Part shown: piece by piece, positions 12,877-22,612 of the stretch
Layout: every line of letters begins with the position of its first letter
Position numbering within the stretch: the first letter of the stretch is position 1
Origin: Elusimicrobiota bacterium
GTDB lineage: Bacteria; Elusimicrobiota; Elusimicrobia; Elusimicrobiales; Elusimicrobiaceae
Length of the DNA: 64,000 nt
Reading direction: 5' to 3'
Assembly (NCBI GenBank): GCA_029008615.1
Contig: JAQXJI010000007.1
Coordinates: 62,001-126,000, forward strand
Position numbers and translations under genes: made by a program
The notes under the pieces: generated by a model
What the model was told of the DNA's origin: nothing
Seen by the model: the letters and a program-made list of their open reading frames with translations, nothing else
The model's database searches: none

Positions 12877-12901
12877 ATTGTTTAATTTTTGTTGAACGGA
12901 T

Positions 12902-14110
12902 TTATATTTCAGTTCCGTAATGCTCGGTTATAAAGTCTATATCTTTATCGCCTCGCCCGGATAAATTCACCAAGATATTTTTATCTTTCGGCATAATTTT
13001 TGCCAGTTTTAAAGCGTAAGCCACCGCGTGTGAGCTTTCAAGCGCGGGGATAATTCCGTCGCTTTTGCAAAGAGTGTAAAAAGCTTTTAAAGCTTCTTCA
13101 TCGGTTACGGCATCATATTTTACGCGGCCGGAAGCTTTTAAAAATGCGTGTTCGGGCCCTATGCCGGGATAGTCCAAGCCGCTGGCTATTGAATATACCG
13201 GCGCGGGGGAACCGTCTTCGTTTTGCAAAACAAGGGATTTAAATCCGTGTAAAATGCCGTCTTTGCCGTAACGAGCGGTGGCGGCGTTCTGCCCGATTCC
13301 GCAGCCCTTTCCCAAAGATTCCACTCCGTAAAGCTTTACGGAATTATCATTTAAAAAGGCAGAAAATATGCCTATGGCGTTGCTTCCACCGCCAACGCAG
13401 GCCGCTACGGCATCTGGCAGCCGGCCGGTAAGCTCAAAGATTTGCTCTTTTGCTTCCGCGCCGATAATGCTTTGGAAATCTCTTACTACGGTAGGAAAAG
13501 GATGCGGCCCCACTACCGTTCCTATACAATAAAGGGTATTATCCAAATCCCGCATATAGGCCTGAAATGCGCTGTCTACGGCTTCTTTTAAAGATTTTTG
13601 GCCGAAAGTTACTGGTACTATTTTGGCGCCGAGCAGCTTCATTCTTATTACGTTGGGCCGTTCTTTTTTTATATCCGTTTCGCCCATATGTATTTCACAT
13701 TCAAGGCCGAAGTATGCCGCCGCGGTTGCCAAAGCCACTCCGTGCTGTCCCGCACCCGTTTCGGCAAGAAGCTTCTTTTTGCCTAGTTTCTTTGCCAACA
13801 GGGCTTCGCCCATACAATGATTCAATTTATGAGCGCCGGTATGGTTTAAATCTTCGCGTTTTAGATAGATTTTTGCTCCGCCGGTTATTTTGTTAAGCCC
13901 TTTTGCCAAAGTTATCGGCGTGGGACGGCCCTGATAATGTTTGCGTATATAAGAAAGTTCTTTGGTAAATTCTTCGCTGTTTTTAAGTTCTTTATAAACC
14001 TCGGCTATTTTATCGGTTTCCTTTTTAAGTTCCGCCGGAATAAAAGAACCGCCGTACGCGCCGAAAAAACCCTCTTCGTTTGAATTTTGTTTATTTAAAT
14101 TATTTGTCAT
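12902..14110 (-). CDS. trpB: Tryptophan synthase beta chain
   Basis: [78 protein letters not shown]. Confidence 0.95.
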   Translation of the reverse strand: MTNNLNKQNSNEEGFFGAYGGSFIPAELKKETDKIAEVYKELKNSEEFTKELSYIRKHYQGRPTPITLAKGLNKITGGAKIYLKREDLNHTGAHKLNHCMGEALLAKKLGKKKLLAETGAGQHGVALATAAAYFGLECEIHMGETDIKKERPNVIRMKLLGAKIVPVTFGQKSLKEAVDSAFQAYMRDLDNTLYCIGTVVGPHPFPTVVRDFQSIIGAEAKEQIFELTGRLPDAVAACVGGGSNAIGIFSAFLNDNSVKLYGVESLGKGCGIGQNAATARYGKDGILHGFKSLVLQNEDGSPAPVYSIASGLDYPGIGPEHAFLKASGRVKYDAVTDEEALKAFYTLCKSDGIIPALESSHAVAYALKLAKIMPKDKNILVNLSGRGDKDIDFITEHYGTEI

Positions 14111-14141
14111 AATATCCTCTGTTTTTAAAATATAAGTAAGA

Positions 14142-14160
14142 CCGCGGTTTATGCCCGCGG
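14142..14160 (-). promoter_or_regulatory. Putative attenuator/terminator hairpin in the trpB leader
   Basis: CCGCGG-GCATAAA-CCGCGG followed on the minus strand by the T-rich run TCTTACTTATATTTT. Confidence 0.5.
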
Positions 14161-14204
14161 CGAAAAGAAAATACGGAATACTGTCGTTAAATTGAAAAAT
14201 AAGC

Positions 14205-14217
14205 GGCGCTCAGCGCC
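14205..14217 (-). promoter_or_regulatory. Hairpin overlapping the end and stop codon of the Trp leader peptide
   Basis: Minus strand GGCGC-TGA-GCGCC immediately after the TGGTGG codons. Confidence 0.5.
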
Positions 14218-14275
14218 ACCAGAGGATGGTGTTGAAAGAAGAAAAAATGTTTTGTTTAACGGATAATTCTTCCAT
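14210..14275 (-). CDS. Putative trp leader peptide MEELSVKQNIFSSFNTILWWR*
   Basis: Minus strand ATGGAAGAATTATCCGTTAAACAAAACATTTTTTCTTCTTTCAACACCATCCTCTGGTGGCGCTGA; tandem Trp codons just before stop; ~100 nt upstream of trpB. Confidence 0.65.
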   Translation of the reverse strand: MEELSVKQNIFSSFNTILWWR

Positions 14276-14438
14276 AATCAAAGTATATCATTTTTGTTTT
14301 TTTTGAACAGTATCAAAACGGATATTGATTTAAAGGCTAAAAAATTTTAAAGTTACTTTAATAAGCCGGTGCTTTAAATTTTTTTATTTGATAAAATCTA
14401 TATAATAGACGTAAAATTTAATGATTTCGGGATGAATT

Positions 14439-14858
14439 ATGAGCAAAAGACGCCTTGCCAGAGAGTATGCTTTGCAAACGCTTTACTATTATGATACGGG
14501 GAAGTTTTCAAAAGACGACAGCACGATGTTTGTAAACGGTTTTTATGAGAATTTGGACGAAGACACCTTCGCTTTTTGCAAAGATTTGGCTTTGGGCGCA
14601 ATAGCCAATTTGCCCGAGATAGATAAAATTCTGGCTTTAAAAGCAAAAAATTGGGCCGTTGACAGAATGTCTGCGGTTGACCGCTCGATACTGCGTATGG
14701 CTACTTACGAAATCGCTTTCAGTGAAGATAATGCCCCTATCGCCGCGATCATTGATGAAGCCATAGAACTGGCAAAAAAATATTCCACGGAAAATTCCGG
14801 CAAATTTATAAACGGTCTTCTCGACCAAATTAAAACTGAGCGCAAAAATGGAAATTAA
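14439..14858 (+). CDS. nusB: Transcription antitermination protein NusB
   Basis: SKRRLAREYALQTLYYYD…DRSILRMATYEIAF…IIDEAIELAKKYSTENSGKFINGLLDQI. Confidence 0.96.
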   Translation: MSKRRLAREYALQTLYYYDTGKFSKDDSTMFVNGFYENLDEDTFAFCKDLALGAIANLPEIDKILALKAKNWAVDRMSAVDRSILRMATYEIAFSEDNAPIAAIIDEAIELAKKYSTENSGKFINGLLDQIKTERKNGN

Positions 14859-16830
14859 GCAGGAAATCGACCGCTTAAAACAACTTATCGCTTATCATAA
14901 TAACCGCTATTACGATTTGGACTCGCCCGAAATATCGGATTATGAGTATGACAAACTTTATGCGCGCCTAAAAGAACTTGAAGAACAAAACCCGCAATTT
15001 GCTTCGTCCGACAGCCCAACCCTTAAAATAGGCGGCAAAGCTGCGTCTTCCTTCGCACCGTATACGCATCTTGCCCCGATGATGTCTTTGGACAATACTT
15101 ACAACGCCGATGAAATAAGAGAATGGTACGAAAGAACATCTTCCGCTTTGGGGCTGCGCGATTTTGAAATGGTGGTGGAAACCAAAATAGACGGTGTTTC
15201 CTGTTCCCTTACTTACAAAGACGGTATTTTGATTAACGCGGCTACGCGCGGCGACGGCAAAACGGGCGAGAATATTACCGCCAATATCAAAACATTAAAA
15301 TGTATTCCGCATAAACTTGCCTGTCCTATAAACGGCATTGTGGAAATCCGCGGTGAAGTTTTTATCGCTAAAGAAGATTTAATAAAATTGAACGAACGCC
15401 AACAGGAGGAGGGCCTTGTTCCTTTTGCCAATGCGCGTAATGTGGCGGCCGGTTCCATAAGGCAGAAAGATCCGGCGGTAACGGCTTCGCGCCCTTTAAG
15501 TTTTTATGTTCACAGCTACGGATGGGGCGATATCGGCGCGTCGAGTTTTACCGATTTTATAAATAAATGCCAAGAATGCGGCTTGCCTGTTTCCCCCGTC
15601 AGAAAAGTTTTTACCGATATAGAAGAAGTTATAAAATTTTATGAAGATTTTGCCAAAGGGCTTCACGCATTGCCTTATGACGCCGACGGATTGGTAATAA
15701 AAGTAAATTCTTTTGAACTTCAAAAAAAATTGGGCGTTACGGCAAAAAGTCCGCGTTGGGCGGAAGCTTTTAAATATCCGGCCCAACAATGTGAAACGAT
15801 TGTAAAAAACATCAGCTTTTCCGTAGGCCGCACCGGCGTAGTTACTCCGGTGGCCGAACTTGAGCCCGTCAAATGCGCCGGTGTTGTGATATCTTCGGCG
15901 ACTTTGCATAATTTTGACGAAGTCGCCCGCTTGGGCGTTAAAATCGGCGACGGCGTTATCGTTGAAAGAGCGGGCGAAGTTATCCCGAAAGTGATAAAAG
16001 TGGTAAAGAGCTCTCCAAACGCGCAAGCCGTTGCGGAACCGAAAGTTTGCCCGGTGTGCTCCGGGGAACTTTTTAGGGAAGAGGGCGAAGTCGCCCTGCG
16101 CTGTATAAACCCTAATTGCCCCGCCCAAATTAAGGCCAGAGTGCAGCATTACGCTTCCCGGGAGGCTATGGATATTGACGGCCTGGGCGAAATCGCTGTG
16201 GATCAGCTTGTAAGATACGGCGCGATTAAAAAACTTTCCGATATTTATAATCTTACTTTGTTTGATTTGATGGCTTTAAACTCTTGCAGAGATAAAAAAG
16301 CCGATAATCTGTTAAATGCGATAGAATCTTCCAAAAAAAGGCCTTTGGGTAAGTTTATTTACGCTTTGGGAATAAGGCACGTCGGCGCAAAAACAGCCGA
16401 TTTGCTGGCTTCGGAGTTCGGTACTGCGGAAAAACTTGCGGCCGCGTCTTTACCAGAGTTGGAAAGAATAGAGGAAATCGGCCCGGTTATAGCCAAAGAA
16501 ATATATGATTTTTTTGCTTCGGAAGAAGTTAAGAAAGAACTTAATTCCTTCCGTCTTTACGGGGTTAACCCTCTGCCGGCCCCGGCAAAAAAAGAGGGCG
16601 GCCCTTTAAGCGGGAAAACATTTGTTTTTACCGGCGAGCTTAAAACGATGTCGCGTTCAGAAGCCGAAGCTTTGGCCAAAGCCAACGGCGCGAAGACTTC
16701 AGGCTCGGTTTCTTCAAAAACTTATGCGGTGGTGGCGGGCGCTGAAGCCGGGAGCAAACTTAAAAAAGCGGAAACTTTAGGCATAAAAATAATGAACGAA
16801 GAAGAGTTTTTGGCTTTACTCAAAAGCTGA
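14848..16830 (+). CDS. ligA: NAD-dependent DNA ligase
   Basis: ETKIDGVSCSLTYKDG active site, Cys4 zinc finger CPVC…CINPNCPAQ, BRCT C-terminus; 11-bp overlap with nusB. Confidence 0.98.
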   Translation: MEIKQEIDRLKQLIAYHNNRYYDLDSPEISDYEYDKLYARLKELEEQNPQFASSDSPTLKIGGKAASSFAPYTHLAPMMSLDNTYNADEIREWYERTSSALGLRDFEMVVETKIDGVSCSLTYKDGILINAATRGDGKTGENITANIKTLKCIPHKLACPINGIVEIRGEVFIAKEDLIKLNERQQEEGLVPFANARNVAAGSIRQKDPAVTASRPLSFYVHSYGWGDIGASSFTDFINKCQECGLPVSPVRKVFTDIEEVIKFYEDFAKGLHALPYDADGLVIKVNSFELQKKLGVTAKSPRWAEAFKYPAQQCETIVKNISFSVGRTGVVTPVAELEPVKCAGVVISSATLHNFDEVARLGVKIGDGVIVERAGEVIPKVIKVVKSSPNAQAVAEPKVCPVCSGELFREEGEVALRCINPNCPAQIKARVQHYASREAMDIDGLGEIAVDQLVRYGAIKKLSDIYNLTLFDLMALNSCRDKKADNLLNAIESSKKRPLGKFIYALGIRHVGAKTADLLASEFGTAEKLAAASLPELERIEEIGPVIAKEIYDFFASEEVKKELNSFRLYGVNPLPAPAKKEGGPLSGKTFVFTGELKTMSRSEAEALAKANGAKTSGSVSSKTYAVVAGAEAGSKLKKAETLGIKIMNEEEFLALLKS

Positions 16831-16970
16831 AAATCCCAGGGAATTTTACCAGCGTGTTTTGCTTTTTGCCGTTTATTTCCGTTAGAAATATTCCTTTAAT
16901 CCCCAAAAGGCTTCCCAGTTTTGTATAATATATAAAGTAGTAAAGATTCTACGGCAAGAGTAAAGGAAAT

Positions 16971-18365
16971 ATGGTAGCCAAAAAAAATCTGTGCGTGCTG
17001 ATACTCGCAGGGGGTAAAGGCACGAGAATGAAGTCATCTCTCCCTAAACCGTTGCATAATATTTGCGGCGGGCCCATACTTTCGCACATACTTAAAACGG
17101 CGCAAAAACTTAAACCCGCCGCCATAGGCGTGCTTACCGGGCATCAGTCTGAACTTTTAAAACAGACGGTTAAAGACAATCTTGAAAGCTGGGGCATAAA
17201 AACCCCGGTGGAATTTTTATTGCAAAAAGAACTTACCGGCAGCGGTACGGCCGTTAAGGATTCAATCCCTTTTATCAAAAAATACGACAGAGTTTTAATC
17301 CTTGCCGGGGACGCGCCTTTGGTGCAAGCCGATACACTTAAAAATTTGATTAAAACGCACGAGGCTAAAAAGGCTTCCTGTACGGTTTTTACCGTTACTA
17401 TTGAAAACCCTTACGGTTACGGGCGCATAGTTAAAGCGGAAGACGGATCTTTTAATAAAATAGTCGAGCAAAGCGAAGCCGACGTTAAAACCGCGGCTAT
17501 AAAAGAAGTCAATTCCGGTATGTATATTTTTGATACGGCTCCGCTTATAAAAATGCTTGCGCTGCTGCGTCCGCAGGGCGTCAAGAAAGAATATTATCTT
17601 ACCGACACTTTGGGCTTTTTAAAACAGAACTCTTACGGGGTGGAGGTTTTCAACGCGGAGGATTTTACTGAAGCTATGGGCATAAATTCCAAAAAGCAGC
17701 TTGCGGAGGCCGCAAAAATAATGCGCGCCAAAATAAACGATAAATTTATGGAAGAAGGCGTAACTTTCGTCAATCCGGAAGTTACTTATATTGACCCGGA
17801 AGTCAAAATCGGCGCGGACAGCACCGTTTATCCGAACTGCCATATACAGGGTAAAACCGTAATCGGCAAAAATTGCATAATAGGCCCTGATTGCTGGATA
17901 GAAAATTCCAAAATAGAAGACGGTGCGCTGATAAAAAGCGGCAGTTATATCACGGATTCCACCGTCGGCAAAAATTGCCAGGTCGGCCCGTATGCCCATT
18001 TAAGGCCTATGGCCGTTTTGAAAGAGGGCGCAAAAGTAGGCAATTATGTGGAAATTAAAAAAGCAGTTATAGGCAAAGGCTCCAAGGTGTCGCATCTTAC
18101 TTATATAGGCGATACCGATATGGGCGCGAAGGTCAATATCGGTGCCGGGACCATCACTTGCAATTACGACGGTGTAAATAAATTTAAAACCGTCATAGGC
18201 GATGAAGTTTTTGTAGGTTCCAATACGAATTTTGTTGCACCCGTTAAAATAGGCCGCGGCGCGAAAATCGGCGCGGGCTCTACCATAACGGAAGACGTAC
18301 CTTCCGCGGTTTTGGCAATCGCCAGAGCCAGGCAGGTAAATTTAAACAAAAAGAAAGGAAAATAA
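16971..18365 (+). CDS. glmU: Bifunctional UDP-GlcNAc pyrophosphorylase / GlcN-1-P acetyltransferase
   Basis: LAGGKGTRMKSSLPKPLH and C-terminal hexapeptide repeats …GAGTITCNYDGVNKFKTVIGD. Confidence 0.97.
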   Translation: MVAKKNLCVLILAGGKGTRMKSSLPKPLHNICGGPILSHILKTAQKLKPAAIGVLTGHQSELLKQTVKDNLESWGIKTPVEFLLQKELTGSGTAVKDSIPFIKKYDRVLILAGDAPLVQADTLKNLIKTHEAKKASCTVFTVTIENPYGYGRIVKAEDGSFNKIVEQSEADVKTAAIKEVNSGMYIFDTAPLIKMLALLRPQGVKKEYYLTDTLGFLKQNSYGVEVFNAEDFTEAMGINSKKQLAEAAKIMRAKINDKFMEEGVTFVNPEVTYIDPEVKIGADSTVYPNCHIQGKTVIGKNCIIGPDCWIENSKIEDGALIKSGSYITDSTVGKNCQVGPYAHLRPMAVLKEGAKVGNYVEIKKAVIGKGSKVSHLTYIGDTDMGAKVNIGAGTITCNYDGVNKFKTVIGDEVFVGSNTNFVAPVKIGRGAKIGAGSTITEDVPSAVLAIARARQVNLNKKKGK

Positions 18366-18368
18366 AAA

Positions 18369-19319
18369 ATGATACGTTGCCAATGTTCCAGAGATTTAAA
18401 GGTGTTTACCTGCAATGCCAACAGGGCTTTGTCAGAGAAGATAGCCAAGCATTTGGGCAAGGAATTGGGTGCTCTGCGCGTTGACAGATTTGCCGACGGC
18501 GAAGTTGACGTACAAATCTTGGAAAGCGTACGCGGCGCGGATTGCTATATAATCCAGCCGACGTGCTCCCCCGCAAATGAAAATCTTATGGAACTGCTCG
18601 TCGCCATTGACGCGATGCGCCGCGCCAGCGCGGGCCGCATAACGGCGGTTATTCCGTATTTCGGCTATGCCCGCGCCGACAGGAAAAGCAATCCCCGTGT
18701 ACCTATAACGGCAAAGTTGGTTTCCAACCTTATAGCTATGGCGGGTGCGGACAGAGTGATGTCTATGGATTTGCACGCCGGGCAAATACAGGGTTTTTTT
18801 GATATCCCGGTTGACCATCTTAGGGCCCGGGGCGTATTTTTGGAATATTTCCTTAAAAACAAACCTAAAGATTTAGTTATAGTTTCACCCGATGTCGGAG
18901 GCGTGGAACGGGCGAGGAAATTCGCCGCTAAAATGGAGGCGGGGCTTGTAATTATCGATAAACGCCGCCCCAAAAAGAATGAAGCCGTCGTTTACAACGT
19001 AATCGGCGACGTGAAAGACAAAACCGTAATCATTGTTGACGATATCGTCGATACGGCCGGTACGCTTTCCGCCGTAGCCAATAAAGTTAAAGAAAACGGC
19101 GCAAAGAAAATCTATGCAGTATGCACTCACGGCGTACTTTCAAGAGACGGCGTAGATAAAGTGGAACATTCCGCGATAGAAAAATTATTTATTACCGACA
19201 CTTTGCCGGAAAAGCGCAAAGCCAGCGATAAAATACAGGTGCTGAGCATAGCCCATATTTTCGCCGACGCGATAAAGCGCAACCACGACGGCAGTTCCAT
19301 AAGCGAGATGTTCAAATAA
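18369..19319 (+). CDS. prs: Ribose-phosphate pyrophosphokinase
   Basis: RFADGEVDVQILESVRG, DLHAGQIQGFFDIPVDHL, VIIVDDIVDTAGTL. Confidence 0.98.
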   Translation: MIRCQCSRDLKVFTCNANRALSEKIAKHLGKELGALRVDRFADGEVDVQILESVRGADCYIIQPTCSPANENLMELLVAIDAMRRASAGRITAVIPYFGYARADRKSNPRVPITAKLVSNLIAMAGADRVMSMDLHAGQIQGFFDIPVDHLRARGVFLEYFLKNKPKDLVIVSPDVGGVERARKFAAKMEAGLVIIDKRRPKKNEAVVYNVIGDVKDKTVIIVDDIVDTAGTLSAVANKVKENGAKKIYAVCTHGVLSRDGVDKVEHSAIEKLFITDTLPEKRKASDKIQVLSIAHIFADAIKRNHDGSSISEMFK

Positions 19320-19366
19320 CGAAGTAAAGATTTCAAATAAACAACAGAAGTTGGAGGAAGTAACAA

Positions 19367-20032
19367 ATGGAAAAAATTAAAGTAACAGCCCAGGCCAGGC
19401 AGAAAGCCGGCGTAAGGGGAGAACTTTCAAAATTAAGAGCAACGAAACAGATTCCGGCCGTAATTTACGGCGCGGATAAAGAACCTGTCAGCATTTCAAT
19501 AGCGGAGAAAGATTTAATCGCCGTACAAAAAGCGGGCGGCAACGTAATAGTTGAAATCACCTTGCCCACCGGCGCGGAACAGGCCATCATTAAGGAAGTG
19601 CAGTATCACGTAGTAAAAGATACGCCGATTCATATTGATTTCCAGAGAGTTTCTATGGATCACGCCATTGAAACTATCGTCCCCGTTGTATTGACCGGCG
19701 AATGCGCTTTTGCCAAAGCCAACGGCGCGATTGTAGACCACGTTTTGCGCGAAGTAACGATTAAATGTCTGCCGGGCGATATCCCGCATCACATTGAAGT
19801 CGATATTACCAATGTAACGCTTGAAAAACATATCTCCGTAGCGGATATTAAAGCCCCTAAAGGCGTAACGATACTAGGCGACGGAGACAGAACGGTTGTC
19901 CACGCGCTTATGCCGAAAGATGAAGCCCCGGCCCCTGCAGCTGCAGCCCCTGCCGCTGACGCAGCCGCCGCTCAGCCCGAACTTTCCGCCACTAAAGGCA
20001 AGAAAGAAGAAGAAGGCGAAGCAAAGAAATAA
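19367..20032 (+). CDS. rplY: 50S ribosomal protein L25 (general stress protein Ctc form)
   Basis: RQKAGVRGELSKLRATKQIPAVIYG…; H(I)DFQRV; position between prs and pth; Ala/Pro-rich tail. Confidence 0.95.
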   Translation: MEKIKVTAQARQKAGVRGELSKLRATKQIPAVIYGADKEPVSISIAEKDLIAVQKAGGNVIVEITLPTGAEQAIIKEVQYHVVKDTPIHIDFQRVSMDHAIETIVPVVLTGECAFAKANGAIVDHVLREVTIKCLPGDIPHHIEVDITNVTLEKHISVADIKAPKGVTILGDGDRTVVHALMPKDEAPAPAAAAPAADAAAAQPELSATKGKKEEEGEAKK

Positions 20033-20046
20033 GTTTGTGTTTAATT

Positions 20047-20074
20047 GGGGCGCAATAATATGCGCCCCTTTTTT
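20047..20074 (+). terminator. Terminator after rplY
   Basis: GGGGCGCA-ataata-TGCGCCCC-TTTTTT. Confidence 0.85.
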
Positions 20075-20112
20075 ATGGACAGTATTTAGCTTAATCAGCA
20101 GATTTAGAATTT

Positions 20113-20688
20113 ATGCCGCAAACCTTTTTAATCGCAGGCTTGGGCAATCCCGGGCGTCAATATGAACATACCCGCCACAATGCGGGCTTTATGGCTTTGG
20201 ATGTTTTTGCGGAAGGCTTTTCCCCCGTATGGAACAAATGGCAGAGCGATAAAGGTTTATATGCCAAAGCGGAGCTTTCTGGCAATACCGTTTATCTTTT
20301 AAAACCGATGACTTTTATGAATCTTTCGGGATATGCCGTAAGGTCTTTTGCGTCTTTTTATAAAATACAGCCTAAAAACATTTTGGTAATTTTTGACGAT
20401 ATGAGTTTGCCCCTTGGTTCCGTTCGTCTAAGAGCTGGCGGCAGCGCCGGCGGGCAAAACGGAATGCGCAATATAATTGAACAGTTAGGCACGCAGGATA
20501 TTCCTCGCCTGAGAATCGGCATAGGCCCCAGGCCGGCCTCATTTGAAGGGAAGGATTTTGTCCTTTCCAAATTCTCCTCGCAGCAAGCCCCTCTTTTGAA
20601 AGAAGCTTTAATCAAAGCCGATGCCGCCGTACACGATTTTATCGTAAGCGGCATAGACGCGGCTATGACAAAAGCCAACGCAAAATAA
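20113..20688 (+). CDS. pth: Peptidyl-tRNA hydrolase
   Basis: IAGLGNPGRQYEHTRHNAGF; LLKPMTFMNLSG; SAGGQNGMRNI. Confidence 0.97.
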   Translation: MPQTFLIAGLGNPGRQYEHTRHNAGFMALDVFAEGFSPVWNKWQSDKGLYAKAELSGNTVYLLKPMTFMNLSGYAVRSFASFYKIQPKNILVIFDDMSLPLGSVRLRAGGSAGGQNGMRNIIEQLGTQDIPRLRIGIGPRPASFEGKDFVLSKFSSQQAPLLKEALIKADAAVHDFIVSGIDAAMTKANAK

Positions 20689-20796
20689 ATTTAATATTTT
20701 AGTAATTTATCAAATTTTAAGGTTCTTCATTATTTAATTTTACCGATGACCGTAAAATTTATTTATTGAGAAATTTGCCCTTTTTAAGCAAATAAA

Positions 20797-20827
20797 AACC
20801 CCGGCGTTTAAGCCGGGGCTTTTTTTG
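20797..20827. terminator. Bidirectional terminator between pth and the convergent aminotransferase gene
   Basis: AACCCCGGC-gtttaa-GCCGGGGCT flanked by A-run and T-run. Confidence 0.8.
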
Positions 20828-20839
20828 TAAACAAAGATT

Positions 20840-21967
20840 TTATTTATTGTAAAATTCTTTGATTTTATTGCAGACGGTTTCAATTTGTTCTTCCGTGATT
20901 TCCGGGAACATCGGTATTGAAAGAACTTCTTTTGCCGCCGCTTCGGTGTTGGGATAATCTTCCACTTTGCAATTTAAGTGAGCGTAGCAAGGTTGTTTAT
21001 AAAGCGGAACAGGGTAGTAAACAGCGTTGCCGATATTATTTTCTTTCAAAAACGCGCTTAAAGCGTCGCGGTCTTTTACGCGTATCGTAAAGACGTAATA
21101 GCTTTGGCTCCAACCTTCTGGCGTGGCCGGCGGCGGAACAACCTGTTTAATACCGGCCAAATGCTTTCTGTAAAGTTCGGCGGCTTTGGCGCGGTTTTCC
21201 GTCCATTTTGCCAAATGTTTTAATTTTACGCCCAATATTGCGGCTTGGATTTCGTCCATTCTTAAGGTTGAACCTTCTCTGTCATATTCATAGGCTTTGC
21301 CTAAGGAACGTCCGCTATGGCGTATGCTTGTACAAGCGTCGGCGATTTCTTTATTATTGGTAACTATCGCGCCGGCATCGCCGCAAGCGCCTAAGTTCTT
21401 GCTGGGATAGAAGCTGAATGCGCCCGCATCGCCCCAAGTGCCGGTATATTTGCCTGCACAGAGGGCCAAATGGCTTTGTGCGCAGTCTTCAATAACTTTA
21501 AGATTATGTTTTTTGGCTATTGCCATAATTTCGGGCATATTGGCCGGATAGCCGTATAAATGCACAGGTACTATGGCTTTGGTTTTTGAGGTTATTTTGC
21601 GCTCTACGTCTTTGGGGTCAAGGTTGTAAGTTAAAGGGTCTATATCTGCGAAAACGAAGTCCGCCCCGGTAAGGGAAATGGAGGTTGTAGTCGCGACAAA
21701 AGTAAACGGAGTGGTGATAACTTCGTCGCCTTTGCCAATACCCGCCGCCATAAGGGCTATTTGTATTGCACTCGCGCCCGAAGAGCAAGTTACACAATGT
21801 TCGGCATTGAGCGCTTTGGCGAAATCGGCTTCAAACTGCTGCGTTTTGGGGCCGAGCAGCCATTTCATAGAGTTTAAAGCTTCAAGGGCAGCTTTATTGA
21901 TTTCTTCTTTAAGGCTGTCGTGTTGTTTCTGTAAGTTAAACAAGGGTACTGCCGTGTTGTTTGTCAT
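20840..21967 (-). CDS. DegT/DnrJ/EryC1/StrS-family PLP aminotransferase
   Basis: AEHCVTCSSGASAIQIALMAAGIGKGDEVITTPFTFVATT; FSFYPSKNLGACGDAGAIVTNN (Lys Schiff base). Confidence 0.95.
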   Translation of the reverse strand: MTNNTAVPLFNLQKQHDSLKEEINKAALEALNSMKWLLGPKTQQFEADFAKALNAEHCVTCSSGASAIQIALMAAGIGKGDEVITTPFTFVATTTSISLTGADFVFADIDPLTYNLDPKDVERKITSKTKAIVPVHLYGYPANMPEIMAIAKKHNLKVIEDCAQSHLALCAGKYTGTWGDAGAFSFYPSKNLGACGDAGAIVTNNKEIADACTSIRHSGRSLGKAYEYDREGSTLRMDEIQAAILGVKLKHLAKWTENRAKAAELYRKHLAGIKQVVPPPATPEGWSQSYYVFTIRVKDRDALSAFLKENNIGNAVYYPVPLYKQPCYAHLNCKVEDYPNTEAAAKEVLSIPMFPEITEEQIETVCNKIKEFYNK

Positions 21968-21969
21968 AA

Positions 21970-22611
21970 TTATTTATCCAATGATTTAATTTCTTTTATT
22001 AATATAAGTTCTTTAAAGCTTTCGGTAAAAGCTTTTTTGGACATATTTATTATCATTTTGACGATAAACATTCCGTCTTCCTTAAACAAATCTTCCTTAA
22101 TAATTTCCGCTTTATGTTTTTTAAGCGTATTATTGATTTTTTCCACTACGTCGGGGGAAGGCTCGCACTTAATGGTAAGGGAATCATAAAGGCGGACATA
22201 ATCAAAGCTGTTCATAAGTTTGCGGATAAACAGCTGCAATATCAATACGAAAATCGTAGCGGTGCCGGCTATAACAAATTCCCCGTATCCCGCGGCCATA
22301 CCGACGGCGGCTACTATCCAAATGCCGGCGGCCGTGGTTAAGCCCGATATTTTATTGCCTTCGCGCAGTATTGAACCCGCACCCAAAAAGCCTACGCCCG
22401 CAACTATCTGCGCGGCGATTCTGGCAGGGTCTCCTCCGTAATTAAAAGCGGAAGCTATTGAAAGCAAGGCAAAAACGGCCGAACCGGCGCAAATTAAAGT
22501 GTTTGTGGCAAAACCGGCAGGCTTATCGTGATATTGCCTTTCAAGCCCGATAACGCCGCCCAAAATAAGGGCGACCAAAATCCTTAAAATTATTTCCTCG
22601 GTGGTAAGCAT
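21970..22611 (-). CDS. MgtC/SapB-family membrane protein
   Basis: ILGGVIGLERQYHDKPAGFATNTLICAGSAVFALLS, GVGFLGAGSILREG, GLTTAAGIWIVAAVGMAAGYG. ATG start at 22611 preferred over the track's TTG at 22638. Confidence 0.92.
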   Translation of the reverse strand: MLTTEEIILRILVALILGGVIGLERQYHDKPAGFATNTLICAGSAVFALLSIASAFNYGGDPARIAAQIVAGVGFLGAGSILREGNKISGLTTAAGIWIVAAVGMAAGYGEFVIAGTATIFVLILQLFIRKLMNSFDYVRLYDSLTIKCEPSPDVVEKINNTLKKHKAEIIKEDLFKEDGMFIVKMIINMSKKAFTESFKELILIKEIKSLDK

Positions 22612-22612
22612 A

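Noticed and set aside
15496-16149. 217-aa minus-strand ORF inside ligA
   Set aside because: Long but composed of the antisense of conserved ligA codons; no domain signature.
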